The notes below the pieces were generated by a model. The model was not told the DNA's origin. It did no database searches and worked only from the letters and a program-made list of their open reading frames with translations. This document shows, piece after piece, positions 18,563 to 27,274 of a stretch of 64,000 nucleotides of DNA (position 1 is its first letter; every line of letters starts with the position of its first letter). The stretch is from Acidobacteriota bacterium (GTDB taxonomy: Bacteria > Acidobacteriota > Blastocatellia > Pyrinomonadales > Pyrinomonadaceae). The stretch lies in contig JAFDVJ010000026.1 of assembly GCA_018269075.1 (NCBI GenBank), positions 46,698 through 110,697 of the forward strand. Direction: 5' to 3'. The translations under genes and the position numbers were made by a program.

Positions 18563-18925
18563 ATGGCTAGATTGAAAAAAGACATCCCGAAGCAGGTGCG
18601 TCTCGCGCAGCAGCGGGTGGACGGAATGGTTTCGGTCGATGAAAGACTCGACCTCGGCAACGGCGTTTCGGTCGAAACGGTGAAAGCGGCGATCAAACGG
18701 GTGACCGACGGGATCAGCGAATACAACTCGCTGCTCGCCGAGGCGGACGAACGCTCGAACGACATCGACCGCGACCTCAAGGCGCTCGTCGATCTCAGCG
18801 CGCGGATCCTGTCCGGCACCGAATTCAAGTTCGGCCGCGACAGCAACGAGTACGAGATGGTCGGCGGCACGCGGCTCTCGGACCGCAAGAAAAGCGGCCC
18901 GAAAGGCCCGCGAGGGGTGAAGTAA
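18563..18925 (+). CDS. Small helical protein of unknown function
   Basis: The 120-residue charged protein is predicted mostly helical: a long amphipathic helix at about 45-90 (SEYNSLLAEADERSNDIDRDL) and a basic tail (KKSGPKGPRGVK). No signal peptide or TM segment is visible. Similarity to known families is not apparent. It lies downstream of the long repeat-bearing leader. A short hairpin (CAGTTC/GAACTG) lies about 45 bp upstream of the start. Confidence 0.6.
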   Translation: MARLKKDIPKQVRLAQQRVDGMVSVDERLDLGNGVSVETVKAAIKRVTDGISEYNSLLAEADERSNDIDRDLKALVDLSARILSGTEFKFGRDSNEYEMVGGTRLSDRKKSGPKGPRGVK

Positions 18926-19160
18926 GAGTCGAGAGTGGAGAGTGGAGAGTGGAGAGTCGGTCGCTTCGACATCGGGTCTTTGACCGGCGATGACTTTGAA
19001 GTCAGTGACGGAGGACATAAGGCTCAAGACTCAATACTCGCCGCTCGGGGCAAACGACAATTCGAAAGTGCCGGCGATGTGAGGGAGGAAAGACCCGTTC
19101 ATCTCGCCGGCCATATCGATTTCGGATTTCGGATTTCGGATTTCGGATTTCGGATTGCCT
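18926..19160. repeat. GGAGAGT and CCGAAAT heptamer runs in an empty gap
   Basis: The roughly 500-bp gap 18926-19429 has no convincing gene. It contains a GGAGAGT run (18926-18958) and a GGATTTC run (19117-19158). The rest, to 19429, shows nothing I can name. Confidence 0.7.
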
Positions 19161-19429
19161 TTTCGGCGGGCGTCGTTGATTTCGGGGAAAGTTAAAAGAC
19201 CGGTAACGAATCTTCCGTGTTTGTTGCCTGACCGTTCGGCACGGCAATCGATGAGCCCGCCGATTCGTTCGAGCATTTTTCGCAGACTGATCGGGTTGAT
19301 TTTTCCGCAAAGTCGGAGAGCGCGCACAGCGCCCCGCATCATTGACCGGGTCGTTTTTTTTTGATGACAGGCGGTCGGGTAAAGAGTTATGATCGGGTTG
19401 TTTCGAACCAACGATCGCGAGGACGGACT

Positions 19430-20230
19430 ATGAATATCGATCTTTTGAGAAAAGGCATCGCCGCGGTTTTTTGGACGGGATTGTCGATCGTTGCCGCTTT
19501 CGGTCAGCAGACCGAACCCGCGCTCCGCGACCGGCCGATCACCCTTCATCGCGAAAACGCATCTTTGGCCCTGATTATGGTGGATCTGATCGAGGACTTC
19601 GACGTCCCGGTCGGCTTCGAGGAATCTTCGCTCGATCACGATCACGACGATTATTTTTTCGACGTCAATCTGCCCTGTTGGGAAGATTGCTTCGACGAAA
19701 ACGGCCGGCTCAGGGTAAAAACGCCCAAGGACACTGTGGTTAAGGTGAAAAACCATCTTTTAACGATCGACGCCGACAATGAGCCGCTCGCGCGCGTGCT
19801 CGATCGGATCGTCGCGCAGATGGGATATTACCGCTGGGAGATCGTCGACGACGTGGTCAACATCATCCCGTCCGAAGGCCGCGACAAGCGTTTCGAAGCG
19901 CTTCTCGATCTCCGGATCCCTCATTTTAAGAACGTCGATTACCAAAAACGGGAATCGAAGCATATGGATAATGTGCGATGGGGGCTGGCGTTGCTGCCGG
20001 AAGTGGTCGATTTTTTCAAAGAGAATAACATCCGATTTTCCACCGAAGAACGCTTTACCCAGCGTCGGGAATTGTCGGTGCCGATCGAATACCGCGACCT
20101 GACGCTGCGGCAGCTGCTCAACCGTTACACGAAATTAAAGCGCGGCGGCTGGGCGGTCAAGATCAACCACAAGAAAATGAACGAATGGAAACAAAAGCCG
20201 CCGTTCGATTACGTCGACATTTTCGTCTGA
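19430..20230 (+). CDS. Secreted protein with STN-like repeats, unknown function
   Basis: The 266-residue protein has a signal peptide (LLRKGIAAVFWTGLSIVAAFGQQ). The region 30-150 reads like two secretin/TonB short N-terminal (STN) units: ITLHRENASLALIMVDL and LLTIDADNEPLARVLDRIVAQMGYYRWEI, ending VVNIIPSE. A third, weaker unit is near 225-250 (VPIEYRDLTLRQLLNRY). STN domains bind partners at secretins and TonB receptors, but here there is no barrel, so the role is unknown. ATG 19430 follows GCGAGGACGG; the longer frame lacks a signal peptide. Confidence 0.65.
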   Translation: MNIDLLRKGIAAVFWTGLSIVAAFGQQTEPALRDRPITLHRENASLALIMVDLIEDFDVPVGFEESSLDHDHDDYFFDVNLPCWEDCFDENGRLRVKTPKDTVVKVKNHLLTIDADNEPLARVLDRIVAQMGYYRWEIVDDVVNIIPSEGRDKRFEALLDLRIPHFKNVDYQKRESKHMDNVRWGLALLPEVVDFFKENNIRFSTEERFTQRRELSVPIEYRDLTLRQLLNRYTKLKRGGWAVKINHKKMNEWKQKPPFDYVDIFV

Positions 20231-20308
20231 CGAATCGGCGGCCGGGAGACGGCAGGCCTTGCGCGGTCTCGCCGTTCGTTCTTCAAACCGATTAAAAAGG
20301 GAGATTTT

Positions 20309-20971
20309 ATGCTTTACAGTGCGGAGATTCGCTGGTTTTTTCAAACGACGGACGAAGGAATTCCCGAAAGCCGTCTCGAATGGTTTAAGCGCGGTTACGC
20401 GATCGGCGATTCCGGGCTCGCGGCCGAGCGGGCGCGCGCGGATTATTATCTGCGGTTTCCGCAGTGCGACACGGTCGGCGTCAAATTGCGCGGCGTGCCC
20501 GGAGCGGGAAAGAACAACTTCGAGATTAAGGCGCTTTTCGCGCCGCCGCGCCTGCTCGAACACGGCGAAACGGTTCGCGGGCGCACCGATCAGTGGGTCA
20601 AATGGTCGTCGGACCGGATTGAACTGCCCGCCGTCGGGGACGCGGCCGAATGGAACGGCGAGCAATGGATCCGGGTCGGGAAGACGCGATACCTGCGGAA
20701 ATTCTCGATCGACGGCGGCAAGCCTCAGGAAGTCGCGGCGGACGAACGGCCGGCGGCCGGCTGCAACGTCGAACTGACGGCGCTCGATACGGACGGCGCG
20801 GCGCGTTTCCGGCATTCGCTCGGCTTCGAAGCGTTCGGCCCGCCGGCCCGCATCCATTCGATCCTGGTCGAAACGCTCGGGTTTTTCTTCGCAACGGCCG
20901 GCGCGCCGCCCGCCGGCGAGCTCGGCATCGAAAATTCGCTCAGCTATCCGACGTGGCTCGCGACGCGCTGA
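20309..20971 (+). CDS. Protein of unknown function, possible CYTH/TTM-like fold
   Basis: The 220-residue cytoplasmic protein has a good ribosome site (AAGGGAG 6 bp upstream). The spacing of charged strand motifs (SAEIRWFF, DYYLRFP, VGVKLRG, NFEIKAL, WVKWSSD, YLRKFSI, NVELTAL) resembles the eight-stranded tunnel of CYTH/triphosphate tunnel enzymes. The canonical ExExK start reads AEIRW here, so this is a weak suggestion. It follows the STN-like gene by 78 bp and may be co-transcribed. Confidence 0.55.
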   Translation: MLYSAEIRWFFQTTDEGIPESRLEWFKRGYAIGDSGLAAERARADYYLRFPQCDTVGVKLRGVPGAGKNNFEIKALFAPPRLLEHGETVRGRTDQWVKWSSDRIELPAVGDAAEWNGEQWIRVGKTRYLRKFSIDGGKPQEVAADERPAAGCNVELTALDTDGAARFRHSLGFEAFGPPARIHSILVETLGFFFATAGAPPAGELGIENSLSYPTWLATR

Positions 20972-21027
20972 GACGTTCGCCGCGAGCGTGAAGCGAACTT
21001 CAAGATCGGGCGGAAATTCTGGAGTCC

Positions 21028-21190
21028 GGAGTCTTGAGTCCGGAGTCTTGAGTCGGGCGCGGGCGGATGTCTTTATTTGGCCGTCAGACGCCGAAGACAG
21101 GCGTGACGATCCGGTCGAAACCGCTTTCGTCGGAAAAACGCTTGACCGGGACTTCAGACTCAGGACTTCAGACTCAAGACTCAAGACTCG
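21028..21190. repeat. Inverted GAGTCCG / GACTCAA heptamer pair
   Basis: GAGTCCGGAGTCTTGAGTCC (from 21031) and the oppositely oriented GACTTCAGACTCAGGACTTC run (21151-21190) can pair over about 100 bp. They lie immediately upstream of promoter PA at 21240. Confidence 0.75.
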
Positions 21191-21239
21191 ATTTCCCCAT
21201 CGCTTTTACCGAAGCCTCACGCGCGGAAAAATAAAATCG

Positions 21240-21267
21240 TTGACTTTGAAAAACGACCTGTGATAGC
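21240..21267 (+). promoter_or_regulatory. Promoter PA, duplicated at 34335-34362
   Basis: TTGACT (21240-21245), 16 bp, GATAGC (21262-21267) preceded by TGT. The element and the next 90 bp are nearly identical to the reverse strand at 34270-34362, ahead of the caspase operon. This strongly suggests that both operons share a regulator or sigma factor. Confidence 0.65.
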
Positions 21268-21478
21268 TTTATTCAACCGACAAAACATACCGGCTCGGCG
21301 AAAATATCCCGTCAGGGTTAAAGGGGAATTTTCAACAGGGAACGGGCCGCCGACAGGGTGAATTGTAATCGAAGGGAAGCCGCGTTTCCTTTTCGAATAA
21401 ACCGCTCGAACGGTTTTTCCGGTTCGAGTCTGGCAGTCAGCGTCCGCCGGCGCGGAGCCCGGACGAGGGAACGTTTTA

Positions 21479-21550
21479 ATGTTGGGTTTCTTCTACAAAA
21501 TCGCTTTCAGTCTCAATGCCGAAGCTTCCACGAAGGCAAGCATCGATTGA
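21479..21550 (+). CDS. Possible 23-residue leader peptide
   Basis: ATG at 21479, with GAGGGA 8 bp before it, opens a 23-codon frame starting MLGFFYKI and ending ASTKASID. Fifteen of 23 residues match the start of the short ORF at 34131-33952 on the other strand, at the same place behind a matching promoter. Nucleotide similarity continues past the stop codon, so a conserved untranslated leader is an equally good explanation. Confidence 0.35.
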   Translation: MLGFFYKIAFSLNAEASTKASID

Positions 21551-21739
21551 CGCTGCATCGAACCGCCCGTCCGCACGACGCGCGGTTTTCGTGTTTTCCC
21601 GAAGAAACTCGCGAGATATTTTGATCGAACGGTAAGATAAACCGAAAAAAAAACATAACAATCGGACAGCGGATTACTGATTTTCCCGTTTTCGAGACGT
21701 CGCTTTTTCTTTTTGATCGTCAATCGCTCGAAACGAACC

Positions 21740-21774
21740 AATCCGAAATCCGAAATCCGAAATCCGAAATCAAA
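21740..21774. repeat. CCGAAAT heptamer run before the 337-residue gene
   Basis: Five heptamer units lie between the leader and the ribosome-binding site of the gene at 21792, so they would be in its 5' untranslated region. Confidence 0.85.
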
Positions 21775-21791
21775 TTGGGAGGAACAAAACA

Positions 21792-22805
21792 ATGCCAGCA
21801 TTTGTCAGTATCGACGGGAAATTGGCCTTGCCCGCCGAAGCGCATCCGGAAGATCCGAAATACAAGCCGATCACGGTCGGCGAGCCGGTCTGCATCGAGA
21901 TCGTCCATATGGCGTTCGGCAACGTCAAGGACTGGTGGGGAAAATCCGAGATGCTCGTTTCGAGCTGGGCGAAGACCGGGAGCACCGCCAAACCCGGCGC
22001 GCGGCTCGTCAACGCGCTGCGGAAGAAAATCCCGCAGTTTTATCATCTTTCGGACCTCGGCGCGTCCGAATACGGGCATCAGCTCGTCTTTTATATGCCG
22101 GTCTACAGCGACGAGACGATCCGTTTCTCGATCGAGTTTCTCGAGATCGACAAACTCGGCGGCGACGGCATCTCGAAGCTCGGCAATGCTTTGAAAGGAC
22201 TCGGCACATTGCCGGTCTTCGCGCCGCAGCTCGCCTATCTGGCGCTCGCGCCGGAGATTCTCAAACTCGGGCAGGAGCTTTACAACATCATCAACCGCAA
22301 CGACCAGATCCTGCTCGAACATCTCGATCTCGGCCGCGACCCGGACGGCAACATCCTCTCGTCGGGCCGCTACGTGCTGGTGCGCGGCAATTACAACCCG
22401 CTCAAATTCATCGAGGATTACAAGCTTTTGTCCGACAACAAGCTCTACACCCAGGACGGGCGGCTCGCCGAGGAGGCCGGGATGACGGACGCCTACGTCG
22501 TCGTCCGCGTCAACGCCGTCGAGAAGAAGGAATACAAGGATTTCGAAGCGACCGGCGCGGCGCAGGAGATCCTCGACACCGTGCTCAACCAGAACGTGAC
22601 CGCTTCGGTCGCCGACCTGATCACCGACATCGTCAAGGATTCGCAGGAGTTCGGCACCGTCAAAAAAGTCCTCGATCTCGACAAACAGCTCGCCAAGGCG
22701 ACGACCGACGACGAAAAGAAACGACTCAAAACGGCGATCGAAACCGAGCTCAAAAAGCTCTCCGACGACCAGGCCGGTCTGTTGCGGGAAGCACTCAAAC
22801 TGTGA
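21792..22805 (+). CDS. Unrecognised protein, first gene of operon A
   Basis: The 337-residue protein has a GGGAGG ribosome site. Residues 1-120 look like beta strands (EPVCIEIVHMAFG, GHQLVFYMPVY, IRFSIEFLEI). A hydrophobic helical stretch (about 135-160, LPVFAPQLAYLALAPEI) follows, then a second strand-rich part (about 175-235) and a charged helical C-terminus. No signal peptide is present. I do not recognise the family. Its position upstream of a lysozyme and opposite a caspase operon makes it a candidate adaptor, substrate or pore-forming target. That is inference from context only. Confidence 0.7.
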   Translation: MPAFVSIDGKLALPAEAHPEDPKYKPITVGEPVCIEIVHMAFGNVKDWWGKSEMLVSSWAKTGSTAKPGARLVNALRKKIPQFYHLSDLGASEYGHQLVFYMPVYSDETIRFSIEFLEIDKLGGDGISKLGNALKGLGTLPVFAPQLAYLALAPEILKLGQELYNIINRNDQILLEHLDLGRDPDGNILSSGRYVLVRGNYNPLKFIEDYKLLSDNKLYTQDGRLAEEAGMTDAYVVVRVNAVEKKEYKDFEATGAAQEILDTVLNQNVTASVADLITDIVKDSQEFGTVKKVLDLDKQLAKATTDDEKKRLKTAIETELKKLSDDQAGLLREALKL

Positions 22806-22926
22806 CGATTTCGGATTTCGGATTTCGGATTTCGGATTGGTCTGTTGTCGTCGGTTGACGATTTACAAGCAAAATCCGGGCTTCGAAAACGAACAATCCG
22901 AAATCCGAAATCCGAAATCCGAAATC
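22806..22926. repeat. Facing CCGAAAT heptamer runs between operon A genes
   Basis: A GGATTTC run (22806-22842) and a CCGAAAT run (22892-22926) in opposite orientation fill most of the gap between the stop at 22805 and the start at 22940. Folding would create a hairpin and hide or replace a normal ribosome-binding site for the lysozyme gene. Confidence 0.85.
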
Positions 22927-22939
22927 CAACTGTTTTATT

Positions 22940-24463
22940 ATGAAAATTTCACAAATCTGTCTCGATATCATCAAGAAATGGGAAGGGTACCGGCCGGACG
23001 CTTATCTCGATCCGGTCGGAATCCCGACGATCGGTTACGGCACGATCCGGTATCCGAACGGAAAGAAGGTGCGGCTCGGCGATCAGATCTCGGAGGTCGA
23101 GGCCGAGGCGTTCCTGAAATTCGACGTCGACGACACGGTCGCGAATCTCGAAGCGCCGCTTCGGGGCATCGCGCTCACGCAGAACCAGTTCGACGCGCTC
23201 GTTTCGCTCTGCTATAACATCGGCGTCGGCGGCTTTCTGACGAGCACCGTGCTCCGGAAGCTCAAAGAGGGCGATTTCAAGGCGGCCGCCGCCGGTTTCG
23301 ATCTCTGGAACAAGGGCACGGTGGGCGGCGTCAAGATGCCGCTGCCGGGTTTGATCAAGCGCCGCAAGGAGGAGCGCGATCTGTTCGAACAGGCGGGCGC
23401 GGGCGGCAAGCCGATCGACGTCGCCGAATCGGTGCAGGACCGGGTGACGCGGCTCGCCGGCTTTCGCGAGGGCGCGGACAATGTGCTCGTCGGCTACGCC
23501 GGCGACGAGGTCGTCGAGATCCTCGTCCTCAAAAGCGCGCTCAAGGAAGATTTCGTCGCGACGCTTCAGCAGTACAAGAACGCGCGCGAGTTCCGCCTGG
23601 CGGAGGCCGGCGAAAAGATCCCGGCGGGCAAACGGACGGAGGTCGTCGGCAACGGTCAGACGATTCCCGTCGCCGCCGAAAAACCGACGCTCGAGCGCAA
23701 GCTGCTGCTTTTCGGGATGCAGGACGACGATCCGGGCGTGACCGGCTCGGACATCCGCGAGATGCAGCAGCGGCTGACCGATCTCGGCTTTTACGACCGC
23801 GAGCTCAACGGCATCTTCGACCGGGCGACCGACGACGCGATCCGCAAGTTTCAGGCCGAATGTTTCGGGACGGCCGAGGCCGACGGCAAGGTCGGCCCGA
23901 AAACGTGGGGCAAACTGTGGGGCGCCGACTCGGTCGCGAAACCGCCGCCGGAGCCGGCCGGGCCGGTCAGGGACGGCGTCAATTATCTGCTTTTGACGAA
24001 GACCGGTCAGAAGGAGACGAACGGCTGTTTCAAGCTCCGGCTCGATTACGTCAAAAACGGGCAGAAGGCCGATTCGATGCTCGTCCGTTCGGGCCAGCCG
24101 AGCCGCCAGTTCTTTCGCAAGGGCAAGGACAGCGTGCAGGGCTCGTTCGAGCCGATCCCCGAAGGGAAATGGTTCGTCCACGACATCCAGTGGGCGGGCG
24201 GCAAGGACGTTTACAACGGGCCGGTCTGGAACAGCGGGCTCGGGCCGGCCAAACTGCTGCTCGAATTCGTCCCGCCGAAAGGCACGAACCGGGTCGCGAT
24301 TATGATGCATCTCGACTGGAACAAATCGACCTATCCGGGCACGGCCGGCTGCGTCGGCATCGATTCGATCACCGACTTCAAGCGGCTCGTCGGCTGGCTC
24401 CGCGAGACCGACCCGCGCGATCTCTATGTCGATTGGGGACTCGGCAGCGTCAAACTGCCGTGA
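22940..24463 (+). CDS. T4-type lysozyme, peptidoglycan-binding and L,D-transpeptidase-like fusion
   Basis: The 507-residue protein has three parts. Residues 1-150 are a GH24 phage-type lysozyme with the E15-D24-T30 triad at T4 spacing. About 255-330 is a peptidoglycan-binding repeat domain (DIREMQQRLTDLGFYD). About 345-507 is a domain with a GTAGCVGI motif (H457, C471) reminiscent of L,D-transpeptidase or DUF5675-type folds. There is no signal peptide, so access to the wall would need a holin-like partner, lysis or another export route. It sits 34 bp before a two-TM protein. The catalytic residues look intact. Confidence 0.85.
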   Translation: MKISQICLDIIKKWEGYRPDAYLDPVGIPTIGYGTIRYPNGKKVRLGDQISEVEAEAFLKFDVDDTVANLEAPLRGIALTQNQFDALVSLCYNIGVGGFLTSTVLRKLKEGDFKAAAAGFDLWNKGTVGGVKMPLPGLIKRRKEERDLFEQAGAGGKPIDVAESVQDRVTRLAGFREGADNVLVGYAGDEVVEILVLKSALKEDFVATLQQYKNAREFRLAEAGEKIPAGKRTEVVGNGQTIPVAAEKPTLERKLLLFGMQDDDPGVTGSDIREMQQRLTDLGFYDRELNGIFDRATDDAIRKFQAECFGTAEADGKVGPKTWGKLWGADSVAKPPPEPAGPVRDGVNYLLLTKTGQKETNGCFKLRLDYVKNGQKADSMLVRSGQPSRQFFRKGKDSVQGSFEPIPEGKWFVHDIQWAGGKDVYNGPVWNSGLGPAKLLLEFVPPKGTNRVAIMMHLDWNKSTYPGTAGCVGIDSITDFKRLVGWLRETDPRDLYVDWGLGSVKLP

Positions 24464-24496
24464 GCGGGCGGTTCGAAATTTAACAGGGGAGGCGTT

Positions 24497-25009
24497 ATGG
24501 GGAAAGAGAATCAGCCGGGCGAGACCGGCCTGCGCTATCTGCGGGAAATCGCGGCGCTCCTGATCGCGGCCGTCGTGCTCGTCGGGTTCGTCGTGATGAT
24601 GCGCGAGACGTTCGGGCTCGTCGGCGCGGGCCGGGAAGCCGATTTCCGGCAGGCGAAGGATCTGCTCGAAATCTTCACGGGCTTTCTCGGGATCGTCATC
24701 GGTTATTATTTCAACCGCGTGACCTCGGAGACGCGCGCCGAAAAGGCCGAATCGGCCGCCCGCACGGCGAGCGAAACGGCGCGCGGCGCGGTCGAAGCGC
24801 ATCAGGAAACCGCCCGCGAATCGAAAGCCGCGCGCGAAACCGCCGACGCCGCGAAAAAAGAGCTCCGAAACCTCGTCCGGGCGGCCGGCGCGCTGCTCAG
24901 GGACGCGGATCCGTCCGCGGCGCGCGGCGCGGCGCTCGTCGAAAGCGCCGTCGACGAGCACGAATCGCTCCGCGCCGCGCTCGAACGTGCCGAACGGTTT
25001 CTGGAATAG
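24497..25009 (+). CDS. Two-TM coiled-coil membrane protein (holin-like topology)
   Basis: The 170-residue protein has hydrophobic helices at about 17-37 and 53-70, the second ending GIVIGYYFNRVTSE, followed by about 90 residues of alanine- and glutamate-rich coiled coil. A GGGAGG site precedes the ATG. Size, two TM helices and a charged tail next to a signal-less lysozyme resemble holins or spanin-like proteins. No sequence family is recognised, so lysis is only a hypothesis. A membrane scaffold is equally possible. Confidence 0.65.
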   Translation: MGKENQPGETGLRYLREIAALLIAAVVLVGFVVMMRETFGLVGAGREADFRQAKDLLEIFTGFLGIVIGYYFNRVTSETRAEKAESAARTASETARGAVEAHQETARESKAARETADAAKKELRNLVRAAGALLRDADPSAARGAALVESAVDEHESLRAALERAERFLE

Positions 25010-25042
25010 CGGAGCGGCAATTAGCTTGATCCCTCGATCCCG

Positions 25043-27262
25043 CTAGTTGGCGGTCTGGCTGACGGCGGGCGCAAAGGCGCCGGCCGCGAACCAGATTTCC
25101 GGCGGGCGCGGTTTTCCGTTTCCGGCCGGCTCCTCGAAACCCTGAATATACTGGACGTTGATCTTTCCGCCGAAGCCGGCGTTTCTGAGCAGATCGAGAA
25201 TCGACTCGGCCAGCTCGCCGTCGGCTTTGCGGAAATAGCGGATCTGCGTGTTGTTCAGACTGACGTTTTCGACGTATTCGATGCCGGGGACGTCGAAGCC
25301 GTTCGATTCGAGAATCTTCGCGTAGCCGCGGGCCGCTTCCCGCTGGTCGCGGGCGGTGATCTGAAGATAGATGAGCCGGTTCGATTTCTCGGGCGTCGAT
25401 TTCGCGTCGGCGAGCCCGCGCAGCTCCTCGGCGCGCTGCTTGTCGATCTTCGCGATCATCTGAATGATCGCGCTTTCATACTGTTTCGGCACTTTATGCT
25501 CGCGGATCAGGTCCTTGAGCTCGTCGATCGCCTTCGTCCGCTCGACCGGCGAGCCCGACAGGCTGATGAGGATCGGGATCAGCTCCTCGCTGGTCACGAC
25601 CGGCGCGGTCGTTTGATTCTTGAGCTTGTTTTCGGCCGCCGAGATCTGGAGATTGTCGGACGTCAGCTGCGCCTTGTCTTTGTCGATCTGTTCGATCACG
25701 GCCCGGTTGGCGTTGAATTCCTGCTGGTTCGTGTTGAGGAGCTCTTCCTGATTCTTGAGCACGTAGTAATAGCTGCGGTTCTCGTACAATCCCCATAAAT
25801 AAACGCCGAGAATGATCGCCGCGACCGGGATGACGAACGGCAGCAGGCTTTTGGCGAGGCTTTTTATCTGGTTGATCGCGCCGTGCTCGATGACGTAGCG
25901 GGCGCGCCAGTCGAGGATCGCCGGGATCAGCGCGTCGTGGGCGACTTCGTAGCCCGGCAGTCTTTCCCGGTTGACCTGGATCTCGACGGTCTTCAGGATC
26001 CGCGCCTCGTTGACCGGCAGCTCGACGACCGGCGCCCGCTGTTCGATGACCGGCAGGCGGACGTCGAGCGGGCCGCGGCCCGTGCCCGGCTTGCCCTTGA
26101 TGAGAATCTCGAGCACGTCCTTGATCTCGTCCTCGTCCCACTCGGTGTATTTGGCGAGCGCGGCCGGATTGAGCGCGACCTTCGTGCCCATCGGCGTGAC
26201 GAGGTATTTGAAGCATTTCGAAGCGATCCGCCGCTCTTCGTCGGTCAGCGCGCTCATCACTTCGTCGAGATGCGTCTGGATGATCTCGGTCGCGCCGCCG
26301 AGCTTGTCGGCGAGCGTCGAGAGCCGGAGCCGGTTCGACCCGACCGCTTCTTCCTCGCGCCAGATCCGCTTCATCACGAGCTGCAGGTAAGGCGTTTCGA
26401 CGCAGTCTTTCGACGCTTCGTTTTCGCCCGGCGCGGGCATCGCGTTCTGGGCCGTCATCAGCGTTTGGTCGGCGACGTTTTTGATCCGCTCGCTCCTGAC
26501 CTGATCGATGACCTGACTAACCAGCCCGGGCTCGATCTCGTATTCCGGAGTCGGTTTGTAGAGCTCGTTGTAAACCCGGATCGGCTCGGTGATCGCCCGT
26601 TCGGCCTCGGCGGCCCGCAGGTGCTGGAGCTGGAGCCGGTTGTCGAACAGGCGCGGAATCTTCTCCTTGAAATAATCGAGCAGCGAAAGCGTGTCGCCGC
26701 GCAGGGAAAACAGAAAGCGGGCGGCGAGGTTCGGGCAGTTGACGGCCGCCGCGAGCTGGCCGGCGAAGACCGTCCAGCAGTCGGCGCCGCCCTGCAGATA
26801 ATTGAAAAGCTCCTCGAACTGGTCGAGGATGATCAGCAGCTCGAGCCCGCAGCGTTCCGACCAGCTTTTCAGAAGCCGGCTCAGATCTTCGGTCTCGGGA
26901 ACCGGTTCGAGCATTTCCGGCGCGATCCCGAGCGCGCCGGCGACCGCCCGGTGGACGGCTTCGCGAAGCCCGACGAGCGGATCGCGCGCCCAGCTGTTGT
27001 AGAAAACGACGGCGAATTCGGCCTGCCCGTACATCTTCGCGTCCTGCGCCGCGAGCTCGCGCAGGTTATGGAGGACGCCGGCCTGCAGGACCGAGCTCTT
27101 GCCGACGCCGCTCGCGCCGTAAAAAAGCGTCAGGCGGGCGGAGCGCAGGTTGGCGCAGACGATCTCGGTTTCGGTTTCGCGCCCGAAAAAGAAACGCGCG
27201 TCGTTCGCGGTATAGGGAATCAGTCCCACGTAGGGCGAATTCGGTCGGTTGTCGGTCGGCAT
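25043..27262 (-). CDS. Membrane-anchored STAND NTPase (nSTAND1-like)
   Basis: The 739-residue protein begins PYVGLIPYTANDARFFFGRE, typical of nSTAND1 ATPases, with Walker A GASGVGKSS (49-57) and Walker B LLIILDQFEELF (about 142-153). Helical and winged-helix parts follow to about 460, then one TM helix (about 468-489) and a helical stretch. The C-terminal 110 residues read like an SPOR/LytR_C-type fold (YLQITARDQREAARGYAKILESNGF). STAND NTPases act as switches in immune and death pathways. It is the last gene of operon B, 12 bp after the CHAT-SIR2 gene, and ends 33 bp from the convergent operon A. Confidence 0.88.
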   Translation of the reverse strand: MPTDNRPNSPYVGLIPYTANDARFFFGRETETEIVCANLRSARLTLFYGASGVGKSSVLQAGVLHNLRELAAQDAKMYGQAEFAVVFYNSWARDPLVGLREAVHRAVAGALGIAPEMLEPVPETEDLSRLLKSWSERCGLELLIILDQFEELFNYLQGGADCWTVFAGQLAAAVNCPNLAARFLFSLRGDTLSLLDYFKEKIPRLFDNRLQLQHLRAAEAERAITEPIRVYNELYKPTPEYEIEPGLVSQVIDQVRSERIKNVADQTLMTAQNAMPAPGENEASKDCVETPYLQLVMKRIWREEEAVGSNRLRLSTLADKLGGATEIIQTHLDEVMSALTDEERRIASKCFKYLVTPMGTKVALNPAALAKYTEWDEDEIKDVLEILIKGKPGTGRGPLDVRLPVIEQRAPVVELPVNEARILKTVEIQVNRERLPGYEVAHDALIPAILDWRARYVIEHGAINQIKSLAKSLLPFVIPVAAIILGVYLWGLYENRSYYYVLKNQEELLNTNQQEFNANRAVIEQIDKDKAQLTSDNLQISAAENKLKNQTTAPVVTSEELIPILISLSGSPVERTKAIDELKDLIREHKVPKQYESAIIQMIAKIDKQRAEELRGLADAKSTPEKSNRLIYLQITARDQREAARGYAKILESNGFDVPGIEYVENVSLNNTQIRYFRKADGELAESILDLLRNAGFGGKINVQYIQGFEEPAGNGKPRPPEIWFAAGAFAPAVSQTAN

Positions 27263-27274
27263 TTTTTCTCTCCG

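Noticed and set aside
22940..25009. Prophage remnant because of the T4-type lysozyme
   Set aside because: No capsid, tail, integrase or terminase genes and no att-like ends; the gene lies among caspase/CHAT genes.
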